Of a stretch of DNA of 64,000 nucleotides, positions 1 through 8,316 are shown in pieces. Origin of the DNA: Arthrobacter woluwensis (GTDB lineage Bacteria > Actinomycetota > Actinomycetes > Actinomycetales > Micrococcaceae). Each line of letters starts with the position of its first letter. Position 1 is the first letter of the stretch. The notes under the pieces were generated by a model. That model was not told where the DNA came from. It saw only the letters and a list, made by a program, of their open reading frames with translations, and did not search any database. The stretch covers positions 1,984,001 to 2,048,000 of the forward strand of contig NZ_JAUSXR010000001.1 in the NCBI RefSeq assembly GCF_030816155.1, written 5' to 3'. The translations under genes and the position numbers were made by a program.

Positions 1-1
1 T

Positions 2-226
2 GCCGTGGCCCCGCTCTGGGCTGCGCTCATCGCGCGCTTCGCGCAGGCCGGGAACCGGCGTTTCGGGCTCATCCAGCCCTCGCTCTACGCCGTGTCGTCG
101 GGGTTCCGGGACGTGACCGTCGGCGACAACGGAAGCTACCATGCGGGGCCCGGCTGGGATGCCTGCACGGGACTGGGCACACCCGACGGCACGGCGCTCC
201 TGGCGGCGCTGAAACCGGGCTCCTGA
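2..226 (+). CDS. Sedolisin (S53) family serine protease, C-terminal fragment
   Basis: This is the last 74 codons of a gene that begins before the window, ending in TGA at 224-226. The fragment carries the C-terminal calcium-site region typical of sedolisin/kumamolisin-like acid proteases: a DVT turn followed about 20 residues later by a GPGWDACTGLGTPDG segment, in which Asp and Gly carbonyls bind Ca2+. Members of the family are secreted pro-enzymes with a Ser-Glu-Asp catalytic triad, but the catalytic residues lie outside the window and cannot be checked. Only the family assignment is supported here. A C-terminal domain of another subtilisin-like protease is less likely because the GWDxxTGLG signature is characteristic of S53. 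Confidence 0.6.
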   Translation, partial: AVAPLWAALIARFAQAGNRRFGLIQPSLYAVSSGFRDVTVGDNGSYHAGPGWDACTGLGTPDGTALLAALKPGS

Positions 227-258
227 AAGCCGCGCTGAGACCGCGCTGACCCGAAGCG

Positions 259-507
259 CTACACCGAGCTGCTGGCCCGGTGCCGCGCCCTCGCGCCGCG
301 CCGTGACTTCATCCAGTTTCTGCGAGCCCGCCTCGCACTGCCCGGGAGCCACCGGAACAGCGCCTTCGGCACAGCACCGGAGAAGACGTACGTCTTCCCG
401 TCGCGCTCCAGGGCGAACTCGGGTTTGCCCTCCGGGGCCGTCGATCCGGCGCCGAGGGACAGGGCGAAGGCGCACTTCCCACCGAAAGCCAGGTAGCTCT
501 CACTCAC
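259..507 (-). CDS. Small YHS-like protein, function unknown
   Basis: An 82-residue frame on the minus strand starts at ATG 505-507. Its first 65 residues resemble a degenerate YHS domain: GGKCAFALS near the start, then a hydrophilic linker, RDGKTYVFSGAV, and KALFRWLPG. These match the usual order in which a metal-binding Cys is followed by G-K-x-Y-x-F and a helix. Classical YHS domains often have a second cysteine near YFC, which is absent here. The last 17 residues are basic and low in complexity, so the biological stop may have been extended. It lies between a protease gene and an esterase gene with no clear operon partner. Weak candidate gene; the function is not assigned. Confidence 0.45.
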   Translation of the reverse strand: MSESYLAFGGKCAFALSLGAGSTAPEGKPEFALERDGKTYVFSGAVPKALFRWLPGSARRARRNWMKSRRGARARHRASSSV

Positions 508-693
508 GTTGACATCCTCAATCCTCTGGGCGGACCACCGATGGCAGACCTCGGCACCACCGCATCACTCTGATGAGTGGCGTGAGGCCCCGGATCATGA
601 CGTGATCCGGGGGCCTGAATTCGTCCGGGTCCCGTCTCTTGCACGAGGGGTGGACCGAGGGCTCCCGCTTGCATAGGCTGACGTCAAGCGCCA

Positions 694-707
694 TGTATGC
701 GCATACA
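694..707. promoter_or_regulatory. Perfect 14-bp palindrome, predicted LacI-family operator
   Basis: TGTATGCGCATACA is a perfect palindrome with a central CG step, as LacI-family operators usually have. It lies 25 bases before the serine hydrolase start. A near copy (12 of 14 bases) lies at 3601-3614 between the lacI-type gene and the MFS gene. The shared site suggests that both transcription units answer to the regulator encoded at 2380-3486. Confidence 0.6.
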
Positions 708-731
708 GCCCTCTGGTGGAAGGTGGTCATC

Positions 732-2369
732 GTGACCCAGGAAGTGTTGCCTCGTCAGACTCCCGAACAGCTCGGCGTGGACCCCCGCGGAATCGGTTCC
801 TTCCTCGACGCGGTCGAGGCCGCGGGCATCGAGCTGCACAGCCTCATGATCTCGGTCGACGGCGCCGTCGTCGCCGAGTCCTGGTGGCATCCGTACGACG
901 CGTCCACACCTCATCTGCTGTACTCGCTGAGCAAGAGCTTCACCTCCCTGGCGGCGGGCATCGCGGAGTCCGAGGGCCTGCTCCGCAGGGACGATCGGCT
1001 GTCCGATCTCCTCCCGGAGGCCTCGGGTTACGGCGAAGCGACGATCGCCGACGCCCTGCGGATGTCGGTGTGCCATCTCCTCGACCCGGTCCTCGACCCG
1101 AGCGTCGAGCTTCCGGTCACCGACGACGGCCTCCTCCAGCTGCTGTCCGCGTACCACCCCGAGCGGCGTCCGGGCGAGATCTTCACCTACGACCAGCTCG
1201 CCACCTTCGCGGTCGCCAAGATCATCGAACGCGCCGCCGGAACCTCCCTCTTCGACTATCTCCGCCCTCGCCTGCTCGAACCCCTCGGGGCGACGGAGGC
1301 GAAATGGGCCGGCGGCGACTCCAACCCCGGCTTCACGGGCCTCCACCTCCGCACCGAATCGATCGCCGCGTTCGGGCAGCTGCTCCTGCAGCGCGGCGTC
1401 TGGCAGGGCCGCCGGCTCGTGCCGGCGGAGTGGATCGATCAGGCCACCTCGGTGCGGATCAGCAATGACGCGGACCACCGGTTCCCGCCGGGCCAGCCGG
1501 TGGATCGGGACAGCTCGCTCGGGTACGGGTATCAGTTCTGGATCGGCGATCACGGCTATCACGCGGGCGGCGCCTACAGCCAGTTGTGCATCGTGCTTCC
1601 GGGGGTGAACTCGGTGATCGCCCTGACCGCCTCGACCGTGCTCGGCCAGCCCCTCCTCGACGCCGTCTGGGAACATCTGCTCCCCGTGCTGTCCGACCGG
1701 GACGACGCTCCTGGGGCCGATGCCGAGGCCACGGACAGCGCCACTCTCTCCCGCCGCCTTCAGGAAACGGCCATCTCCGCGCCCACCGCCGGCGCCGAAC
1801 GCCGCGCCGAGGCGCAGGCGAAGGCCAATCTGGGAATGCTGGCGGGACTCGTCCTGGCGCTGCGGGGCGAGGCTGCGCCTGACGGCTGGGTGGAGGCCGC
1901 CGAGCGTGCGCCGGAGTGGGCCGCCCTGGCCGCCCAGGCGATCGGGGCTGCGGGCGCACGGCTGGCGCCGCCGTCGTCGTACAGCGTCGCCGGGACTGTT
2001 TTCACTCGCGCGCCCAGCGAGCCGGGCCTCCCCGAGGTGCGTTTCGGCGGGCTGGGCGGCACAGACCTGCCGGAGCTCGAAGAGGTGCGGCTCGACGGCG
2101 ACACCCTGACCTTGACGCTCGACGGCGTGGCCTATCGTCTCCAGGTCGGCGGCGATGACTGGGCGCAAGGCAAGTTGCTGAGCGATCCTCCGGTCCGCTT
2201 CGCCACGCGGGGCGGCTGGAACGGGACCGATGCGTTCGAGGCCGAGCTCCGGATGATCGAGGGCCCGCATGTGGGGCTGCTCAGCCTCTCCCCCGCGACC
2301 GGGCGCTTCTCCTTCACGTGGCGGGAACCGACGCTCGTGGGCCGGGGCCTCGCGGGCTACCAGGTGTAG
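732..2369 (+). CDS. Serine hydrolase of the beta-lactamase / penicillin-binding class C fold
   Basis: A 545-residue protein from GTG 732, chosen because GGAAGG lies about 8 bases upstream; longer starts would run through the operator at 694-707. The first ~350 residues are a class C beta-lactamase-like domain. The nucleophile and general base are in a SLSK motif (SxxK) near residue 75, the second motif position is FTYDQ where many relatives have YxN, and a late HAGG replaces K/H-T-G. The remaining ~190 residues form a predicted beta-rich C-terminal region. Such enzymes hydrolyse esters, amides or D-amino-acid peptides, and the substrate cannot be read from the sequence. No signal peptide is visible, so it is probably cytoplasmic. 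The operator and divergent LacI regulator point to substrate-induced catabolism. Confidence 0.8.
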   Translation: MTQEVLPRQTPEQLGVDPRGIGSFLDAVEAAGIELHSLMISVDGAVVAESWWHPYDASTPHLLYSLSKSFTSLAAGIAESEGLLRRDDRLSDLLPEASGYGEATIADALRMSVCHLLDPVLDPSVELPVTDDGLLQLLSAYHPERRPGEIFTYDQLATFAVAKIIERAAGTSLFDYLRPRLLEPLGATEAKWAGGDSNPGFTGLHLRTESIAAFGQLLLQRGVWQGRRLVPAEWIDQATSVRISNDADHRFPPGQPVDRDSSLGYGYQFWIGDHGYHAGGAYSQLCIVLPGVNSVIALTASTVLGQPLLDAVWEHLLPVLSDRDDAPGADAEATDSATLSRRLQETAISAPTAGAERRAEAQAKANLGMLAGLVLALRGEAAPDGWVEAAERAPEWAALAAQAIGAAGARLAPPSSYSVAGTVFTRAPSEPGLPEVRFGGLGGTDLPELEEVRLDGDTLTLTLDGVAYRLQVGGDDWAQGKLLSDPPVRFATRGGWNGTDAFEAELRMIEGPHVGLLSLSPATGRFSFTWREPTLVGRGLAGYQV

Positions 2370-2379
2370 TGCCCGCCCC

Positions 2380-3486
2380 TCAGGGGCAGCCGCAGCTGCG
2401 GCCCAGGAGCATCGCCACGGGCAGGACGACGTGCCGGCTGGTCCCCGGCGCGTCGAGCGCCTCGGTGAGGAGCTCTACGGCGACGCGCCCGAGCTCGTCC
2501 ATCGGCTGACGGACCGTCGTGAGTGGCGGATCCGCCAGCCGGGCCGCGTCGATGCCGTCGAAGCCGGTGACGGCGATGTCGCCGGGGACCGCGATCCCGT
2601 GCTCCACGAGCGCGGCCTGCACCCCCAGGGCCGTCTGATCACTGGAACAGACGATCGCGTCCGGGAGTGAGTCCGCGAACGTCGGAGCCGACGTCAGCAG
2701 TGTGGTCACGGCGGCGTACGTGGCGGAGCGGGACCCGGCGTCCACGAGCGGCTCCGCCGGCGCCCCCAGGCCGCGGTCCTGCAGTGCCGCGGTGAAACCC
2801 GCGTGGCGAGCCGCATGCTCGGCTCCCGTGGCGGAACCCGCGAACGCGAAACGGCGAGCGCCGTGCTCGTCGGCCAGATGCGCCGTGAGGGCCCGAATGC
2901 CGCTGAAGTCGTCCACCCTGACGGAGGATGCCGCCATACCCTCCGGCACCAGCTGGGAGACGAGAACCATCGGGAGCCGCTGCGCCAGGAGCCGCAATTG
3001 CGCCTCCTCGATCGTGGCGGGCAGCACCACGAGACCGTCGCTGCGGCGTGCGATGTCATCGAGCCCCACGCCGCGGCCGTCGGCGTCCTGCCATCCGACC
3101 AGGAGTGGGAGCCGGCGCAAGGTGCACTCGAGTTCGATGCCCCGCAGCACCTCGTCGGCATAGAGAGGGAACAGCCGGGGCCAGCGTCCGCGGTACTCGA
3201 CGCGAGGCACCTCGCCCTCGGCGCTCGGCACCGGGCCGCGGTCCCATTCGTCGGGTTCGTGCCCGCTGAACGAGTAGAAGCCGAGGGTACCGGTGCTCCG
3301 TTCGGCGAGGCCGCGGGCCAAACCGCTGGGCAGATAGCCGAGTTCCTGGACGGCGCTCTGGATGCGGTCCCGGAGCGTCTCGCTGAGCTTTTCCGGAGTG
3401 CGGAAGTACCTCGAGATCGACGCCGTGGACACACCGGCCGCCGCTGCGACGTCGTACACCGATGGACGCGCCTTCGTCACGGTCAT
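2380..3486 (-). CDS. LacI-family transcriptional regulator
   Basis: A 368-residue regulator. Residues ~8-55 form the LacI helix-turn-helix and hinge helix (SVYDVAAAAGVSTASISRYF, then LGYLPSGLARGLA). Next comes a periplasmic-binding-protein-like sensor domain ending in the usual VTGFDGIDAARLADPPLTTV block. A roughly 25-residue insertion around residues 70-95 (HEPDEWDRGP region) is longer than in typical members. It converges with the serine hydrolase gene, with only 10 bases between stops, and diverges from the MFS gene. Operators at 694-707 and 3601-3614 flank the unit. It is inferred to repress the hydrolase, the transporter and the esterase; the inducer is unknown, probably a glycoside or acylated sugar. 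Confidence 0.88.
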   Translation of the reverse strand: MTVTKARPSVYDVAAAAGVSTASISRYFRTPEKLSETLRDRIQSAVQELGYLPSGLARGLAERSTGTLGFYSFSGHEPDEWDRGPVPSAEGEVPRVEYRGRWPRLFPLYADEVLRGIELECTLRRLPLLVGWQDADGRGVGLDDIARRSDGLVVLPATIEEAQLRLLAQRLPMVLVSQLVPEGMAASSVRVDDFSGIRALTAHLADEHGARRFAFAGSATGAEHAARHAGFTAALQDRGLGAPAEPLVDAGSRSATYAAVTTLLTSAPTFADSLPDAIVCSSDQTALGVQAALVEHGIAVPGDIAVTGFDGIDAARLADPPLTTVRQPMDELGRVAVELLTEALDAPGTSRHVVLPVAMLLGRSCGCP

Positions 3487-3600
3487 CCCTCACTCTCTGT
3501 CCTCCGACGCCGGTCCGGCGTCGGCCGCCCCGGAATGGGCCGGGGCCGCCGCCCCCAACGGTATCGGAAGAAGCGCGACTCCAGCCCTTGTTTCCACGAA

Positions 3601-3614
3601 TGTACGCGCATACG
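3601..3614. promoter_or_regulatory. Imperfect palindrome matching the upstream LacI-type operator
   Basis: TGTACGCGCATACG matches the 694-707 operator at 12 of 14 positions and keeps the central GCGC. It sits in the intergenic region between lacI (start 3486) and the MFS gene (start 3671), where a repressor could block both promoters. Confidence 0.5.
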
Positions 3615-3670
3615 CTCGTGTCCACCAACCTCGGGTACGACATCCGTGCACCAACTCGATGAGGAGTTAC

Positions 3671-5026
3671 ATGTCGGTCCAGAAGAGAATCCCCGCCGCG
3701 CTCGACCCGTCGCCGGCCGTTCCGGAACCCGTCCTGCACCTGGCCGACGCCGAAACGGTGCCCGGGGAACGGCAGACTCCCTGGTTCTGGGTGAGCTTCG
3801 CCCTCGCCTGGGGCGCCACCGGCGTCGCGCAGGGGGTGGCCGGCGTCGCGGTGCCTCAGCTGCTGAAACAGTGGGACGCTGCGAGCGCCTCGGCGAACCT
3901 CAGCGTCCTGCTGACGGTGGGCGGCTTCGCAACGCTTGTGGTGACCCCGGTCTTCGGGCGGCTGAGCGACCGCTCGCGATCCCGCCTGGGGCTGCGGCGG
4001 CCGTGGATCCTGACCGGATCGCTGATCGCCCTCGCCGGCTACCTCGCGCTCGCCTGGGCGCCCTCCCCCGCCTGGCTCTGGATCGGCATCGTGCTGAACT
4101 ATGTGGGCTGGGGCGCCGTCGCCATGGCGCAGCACAGCCTCTTCGCGGATCAGATCCGGCGCCGGATCCGCGCCATCATGTCGGCGGTCACCGGGGCGGC
4201 CGGCACGGTCGGCATCCTGGTGGGCACGATGATGACCGGGCAGCTCGCCTCCCTGGGGCAGGCCGCCATGTTCCTCATCCCGGGCGCCGTGGCGGTGGTG
4301 CTGTCTCTGACGCTGTTCTTCACTCTGCGGGATCTCCGTCGGACGGACGCTCCCCCGCCGTTCAATCTGGAAGCGTTCATCAGCACCTTCTGGCTCAGTC
4401 CGCGGCGCCATCCTGATTTCGCCTGGGCCTGGATCTGCCGTTTCCTCATGACCGCGTCGATCGTCACGGTGACGAGCTACCTCTATCTGACGATCTCCGG
4501 ACGGTTCGACCTCGACGATCCCTCGGTGATCGCCGGCGTGCAGACCCAGGCCACGCTGGTCTTCACCGTCTGCAATCTGCTGTTCGCCTTCATCTTCGGC
4601 GTCATCTCGGACCGGACCAGGCGGCGCAAGCCGAGCGTGCTGTTCGGCGCGATGCTCAGTGCCATCGGTCTCATCGTGGCGGTCGCGACGCCGGGGCTGC
4701 CCATCTTCCTGGTCGGCATCGCCCTGATCGGCGCGGGACAGGGCGCGTACATCTCGGCCGACGTGGCCCTGATGACCGAATGCCTCCCCTCGGTGGACGA
4801 GGCCGGCAAGGACCTCGGGATCGTCGCGCTGGCGTATCTGCTGCCGAATATCTTCGTCCCGGTGCTCGGCTTCCTCCTCACCAGGATCGGCTCGCCCACC
4901 GGGGAGAACTTCGTAGCCCTCTATGTGGCCGCCTTCGCCATGGCCGTGCTGGCCGGTCTGTCCGTCCTCAGAATCAGGAGTGTGCCGCTGATGAACTGCC
5001 TCAACGGGAAGGTCGGCCTCGGATGA
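3671..5026 (+). CDS. MFS transporter, probably sugar or glycoside uptake
   Basis: A 451-residue membrane protein with about 12 predicted transmembrane helices. The start ATG 3671 follows GAGGAG with a 4-base gap. A GRLSDRSRSRLGLRRPW stretch between helices 2 and 3 fits the MFS loop motif G-x-L-x-D-R, and GVISDRTRRRKP repeats it in the second half. The layout (long, Arg-rich loop 2-3, SLC45/GPH-like) suggests a sugar carrier but does not prove it. The TGA overlaps the next gene by 4 bases (ATGA at 5023), so transporter and esterase are translationally coupled. The operator at 3601 implies LacI control. Confidence 0.85.
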   Translation: MSVQKRIPAALDPSPAVPEPVLHLADAETVPGERQTPWFWVSFALAWGATGVAQGVAGVAVPQLLKQWDAASASANLSVLLTVGGFATLVVTPVFGRLSDRSRSRLGLRRPWILTGSLIALAGYLALAWAPSPAWLWIGIVLNYVGWGAVAMAQHSLFADQIRRRIRAIMSAVTGAAGTVGILVGTMMTGQLASLGQAAMFLIPGAVAVVLSLTLFFTLRDLRRTDAPPPFNLEAFISTFWLSPRRHPDFAWAWICRFLMTASIVTVTSYLYLTISGRFDLDDPSVIAGVQTQATLVFTVCNLLFAFIFGVISDRTRRRKPSVLFGAMLSAIGLIVAVATPGLPIFLVGIALIGAGQGAYISADVALMTECLPSVDEAGKDLGIVALAYLLPNIFVPVLGFLLTRIGSPTGENFVALYVAAFAMAVLAGLSVLRIRSVPLMNCLNGKVGLG

Positions 5027-6021
5027 GGTGGAGACGTGGGCGCTGGCGGCGTCCCGCCGTCGACCCGGCCGTCACCGCCTTCGAGAAGGCTGCGGCTCCT
5101 TTCAAGAAGCCGGAACCGTCCGATCCCGCCGGGCGTCGCCGCGTGGCCCAGGAGAATGACGACCGGATCCAGGCCGAGTTCGCCGAGCAGCCTCCTGAAA
5201 CCGCGACGGCGGATCACCTCATCCCGGTGCGTCAGGCGCCAGACGTGCGGGTGCGGGTGTACTGGCCGGGCGAGGAGCCGACGTCCCCCGGGGCCGGGCT
5301 CCCGGTACTCGTGTACTGCTACGGCGGCGGCTTCACCCTGGGCGGGATCGACTGGCAGGCCTGGGACGCCCGATTGCGACGGCGGGCGCAGGACGCCGGG
5401 GTCATCATCGTGGCGCCGGACTACGCGCACGCGCCTGAGCTCCAGTTCCCGGTCCAGCCGGAGCAGTGCTGGGCGGCGTTCGAGTGGGCCTTTGAGCACG
5501 CCGAGGAGCTGGGAGGGTCGCGGGACCGGATTGCCGTCGGCGGCGCCTCGTCTGGCGGCAACCTCGCGGCGGCGGTGACGCTCATGAATCGCGACCGGAA
5601 CCGAATCCCCGTGCGGCTTCAGATCCTGGAGAACCCGGCCCTCGATCTCACGATCGGCCACGCGGACATGAGCGGCATCGGCCCGAGCATGCCGCACGTC
5701 ATCCTGGAGAAGGCGGGCCGGGCGCTCGTGGCCCAGTACCTCGGACCGGACCGGGCGCTGGCCCGCGAGCCGTATGCGTCACCTCTCCTCGCGGAGTCGC
5801 ACGAGGGTCTCCCACCCGCCGTGATCTTCACCGCGGAGTTGGACCCGCTGCGCGGCGATGGCGAGGCGTATGCCCGGGCGCTCTCGGCGTCCGGTGTCCC
5901 GGTGACGGCACTGAGGTTCGTGTCGCAGACCCACGAGTCCTTGGGGATCCCGGTCCCGTTCGCGGCGGGCGACTTCGCACACCGCGCGTGGGTGAACGAG
6001 GTGGCGCGGCTGCGGGAGTAG
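5023..6021 (+). CDS. Alpha/beta hydrolase, hormone-sensitive-lipase-like esterase
   Basis: A 332-residue alpha/beta hydrolase (type 3, HSL family). The nucleophile elbow is GGASSGGN (GxSxG), the acid is in AELDPLRGDGEAY and the catalytic His is in SQTHES. The oxyanion-hole motif reads CYGGGF, so the first His of the usual HGGG is a Tyr. The start ATG overlaps the transporter stop by 4 bases and is followed by a very basic N-terminus (RWRRGRWRR). Co-transcription with an uptake transporter suggests deacylation of an imported ester, for example an acylated glycoside. This is inference; family members act on many acyl esters. Confidence 0.82.
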   Translation: MRWRRGRWRRPAVDPAVTAFEKAAAPFKKPEPSDPAGRRRVAQENDDRIQAEFAEQPPETATADHLIPVRQAPDVRVRVYWPGEEPTSPGAGLPVLVYCYGGGFTLGGIDWQAWDARLRRRAQDAGVIIVAPDYAHAPELQFPVQPEQCWAAFEWAFEHAEELGGSRDRIAVGGASSGGNLAAAVTLMNRDRNRIPVRLQILENPALDLTIGHADMSGIGPSMPHVILEKAGRALVAQYLGPDRALAREPYASPLLAESHEGLPPAVIFTAELDPLRGDGEAYARALSASGVPVTALRFVSQTHESLGIPVPFAAGDFAHRAWVNEVARLRE

Positions 6022-6038
6022 GTGGTGCGGGGCATTTC

Positions 6039-6203
6039 TCAGCCGCGCTCGCGGGCCGCTTCCCGCTCGATGCGCTTCCGGCGGGACGACTCCGCCAGGA
6101 TCGCGGCAGTGATCGCCCCGATCGCCGCCGACGTCGGTCCGTTCACGTAGTAACCCACTCCGGCGCCCAGCAACGTCACGATGGCCGTCCCCCACAAGTT
6201 CAT
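6039..6203 (-). CDS. 54-residue single-pass membrane protein
   Basis: A short gene on the minus strand (ATG 6201-6203, TGA 6039-6041) with GGGGAG about 7 bases upstream of the start. The product begins MNLWGTAIVTLLGAGVGYYV, followed by a second hydrophobic stretch (AAIGAITAAILAE) and an Arg/Glu-rich tail (SSRRKRIEREAARERG). One long or two short membrane helices with a charged cytoplasmic tail are predicted. It is convergent with the esterase gene, 17 bases from its stop. I do not recognise the family. It could be a small membrane regulator or holin-like peptide; codon use looks like the host core genome. Confidence 0.5.
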   Translation of the reverse strand: MNLWGTAIVTLLGAGVGYYVNGPTSAAIGAITAAILAESSRRKRIEREAARERG

Positions 6204-6789
6204 CAGAGCGCTCCCCACTGCTCACGATTTTCGACCTGTTGTCTCTGGAGCCTATCGATGAGAGCGCTCGAGGACAACGGCAAAGGTCATCGGCGGGCCA
6301 GCCAATATTACGCCAAGCCACATTCGACGCCTACCTCGCAACGCCCCGTCGACACCAGACGTGTACCGCTCCTGCTCCGCGAATGGAGAGCCCGCATCCG
6401 ATGTCGGCTACCCCTACTGGAGCGAGTTGAATAAGCCACGGCATAGTAGGAAGACTGACGCCGGCGTAGCGACCACTGCCAAGCAATTCGGGCAAACGGC
6501 GGACAATCCCTAATAGCACTTGGATTCGCCCTCCGCTCACGAGGCGCGGCGACGCCCTTCACTTGACGAGCCTCGGCTCTGGCACCTAGCCAAAGGCCTG
6601 ACACGCGTCCGGGAATACGAACCCACACGTCTTCACTTCTGTCGGAATAGGCACCGAGGACACCACGCCGAAGCAATCAAGGAAGCGTTAGGCGGCGCCC
6701 GAGACGGTCACCCGGTAATATCCATGAGTCACACGACTGAAAAAGACTTTCAGCCACGACACTGACACGAGCCACTACTGGGGGAATCT
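6204..6789. other. Gene-free stretch at the left edge of an AT-richer island
   Basis: About 590 bases with visibly lower GC and no convincing coding frame on either strand. Short open frames exist but lack ribosome sites and recognisable motifs. Composition changes sharply from the esterase side, so this is a likely junction of transferred DNA. I looked for a copy of the tRNA-Val 3' end that would mark an attachment site and did not find one. The last ~15 bases (TGGGGGAATCT) are the ribosome-binding site of the next gene. Confidence 0.5.
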
Positions 6790-7755
6790 ATGGCACAGCG
6801 AACTATGACGCTTCAGGCAATCCGAATCAAGGCCAGCCGAAAGGACGCCTTCTACTTCCTCGACAATGTCAGTGGAGTTGAAGTCCTCGACTACTTCGAA
6901 AAATGGGCCAAAAGCCTCAGCCCGGACCACTTCAACAACCACACCAAGCAGACCTACGGAACCAAGCCACTGGTCGAGCGCCGGAATCGGCTCGTCGTGC
7001 TGACCATGCGTACAGGTCACTACGGAAGCCCAGGAGAACATGTTATTGATACAGCGAAGCATGCTCCTCAGTACGAGACAAAGGACATAGACGCGGCCAC
7101 GGTGGAAACTCGGTGCGCCTTGTTGGTACCGCCGGGAGCTGATCGGGGACTATTCTTCATCGAACGCGTAGTGATCGAAGGATGCGGCTCTCGAGTTTGG
7201 AGCTCGTTCAGCGAACACCTGAAGGATCTACTTCACACGAAGAATGCAGATGACGGCCGGCCGCTAAGGGCAACCATCCAGGCCCATACGGTGAATGAAC
7301 TTGACGAGTGGCTCGAGGGTGCCGATCTTGAGTCGATCAAGGCAACAATCAAGTCAGCTCATAAGGATGTAGCCGACGACGGTGACACAAGAGGCTACAG
7401 CTTCGAGTACACGGGCATGTTGAAACCGACCAATGGGACCAAGTATTTCCCGCGCTGGGTCCGGGACCTCATCCTAAAGCATGGCATCGGCGAAGCCGCC
7501 GAGATTGGATTCCCGGTCGTCGAAGGGAGCGATTACGAAGACATCGCCGTCACCGTCGGGGATGGAGACCGTCACAAGACTTTTGTCGTAGGTAGGGAGA
7601 AGACTCCTGCACTGAAGCTCCTACTTAGCGGACACGGTGAGCAGAAGCTCACCACCGATAGACTGATCGAAGAGATCGACGAAGCGGCGAAGGACTACTA
7701 CGCACGGCACAACATCGCGTACCAGATGGGGTGGACGAGAGCGCCGCGAAGCTGA
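6790..7755 (+). CDS. Uncharacterised 321-residue soluble protein of the tRNA-Val island
   Basis: ATG 6790 is preceded by GGGGGA at 5 bases. The protein has no signal peptide or membrane segment and mixes alpha and beta elements. It opens with a strand-like TLQAIRIKAS, then FLDNVSGVEVLDYFEKW. There is a central acidic/helical part (HTVNELDEWLEGADLESIK), and the end contains IAVTVGDGDRHKTFVVGRE and a final helix. I recognise no catalytic signature and no family. Codon use (AAA, AGG, CTA, ATA) and lower GC differ from the neighbours, suggesting horizontal transfer. A membrane protein gene follows after 21 bases, so the two likely form one operon. A ~320-residue soluble plus ~180-residue four-helix membrane pair is the layout of Kiwa-type phage defence, but no sequence relationship can be claimed from reading alone. 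Confidence 0.75.
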   Translation: MAQRTMTLQAIRIKASRKDAFYFLDNVSGVEVLDYFEKWAKSLSPDHFNNHTKQTYGTKPLVERRNRLVVLTMRTGHYGSPGEHVIDTAKHAPQYETKDIDAATVETRCALLVPPGADRGLFFIERVVIEGCGSRVWSSFSEHLKDLLHTKNADDGRPLRATIQAHTVNELDEWLEGADLESIKATIKSAHKDVADDGDTRGYSFEYTGMLKPTNGTKYFPRWVRDLILKHGIGEAAEIGFPVVEGSDYEDIAVTVGDGDRHKTFVVGREKTPALKLLLSGHGEQKLTTDRLIEEIDEAAKDYYARHNIAYQMGWTRAPRS

Positions 7756-7776
7756 TCTCCAAACAGAGGGGAAACT

Positions 7777-8316
7777 GTGAGCGCCAAGGTCAGCGTGCTG
7801 CCGATCGTAAAGGACCACTTCGCAACTCTGCGAGATGCCCGCAACGGAAAGATTTCATTCGGGGACTTATTCACTCAACTCGGTGTCCCAGTTCTAGCTG
7901 GAGGTACCAGCTATGCCGCCGGGCTCAACCTTGACCAGGCTTACGGCAACGTCGTCGCCGCCTTAGCCATCGTGTTCGGTTTCGCGTTTGCCGTGGCTGT
8001 TTTTGTCTTCCAACTCCGGATGCAGATGGCAGACCTGCAAGTCTCGGCCGAACAGTCCCATGTTGCAGAGATCACCCCCCTAATTGACACTCGAGCGCCC
8101 CAACTTGTAAACGAACTGTTTTCAAACTGTCTCTACGCGGTCGTCGTGTCGGGCGCAACAACGGTCCTCGCCACGGCAGCAGGGCCGTTTCATCTAGGAC
8201 GGGTCGGCGACTCCGCCCTACTCACCTTGGTCATCCATCTTGCTCTGGTGCTCATGATGTGTCTCAAACGCCTGAACTCGGCGTTCACAAAGGTTGCAAA
8301 ACGGAGATCTCATTGA
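7777..8316 (+). CDS. Uncharacterised membrane protein with about four helices, island operon
   Basis: A 179-residue protein starting at GTG 7777, 21 bases after the preceding stop, with GGGGAAACT upstream as ribosome site. Predicted membrane segments lie near residues 33-51, 58-80 (AALAIVFGFAFAVAVFVFQL), 117-138 (YAVVVSGATTVLATAA) and 146-166 (LLTLVIHLALVLMMCL). A soluble loop of about 35 residues separates helices 2 and 3, and a basic tail (KRLNSAFTKVAKRRSH) follows. No family recognised. As partner of the soluble protein it could be a membrane-damaging effector, an anchor or a sensor. Lower GC than the core genome supports transfer as a unit. Confidence 0.72.
   Translation: MSAKVSVLPIVKDHFATLRDARNGKISFGDLFTQLGVPVLAGGTSYAAGLNLDQAYGNVVAALAIVFGFAFAVAVFVFQLRMQMADLQVSAEQSHVAEITPLIDTRAPQLVNELFSNCLYAVVVSGATTVLATAAGPFHLGRVGDSALLTLVIHLALVLMMCLKRLNSAFTKVAKRRSH

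Noticed and set aside
6204..6789. Short frames such as 6520-6765
   Set aside because: No ribosome site, low complexity, no family resemblance; looks like non-coding island DNA.
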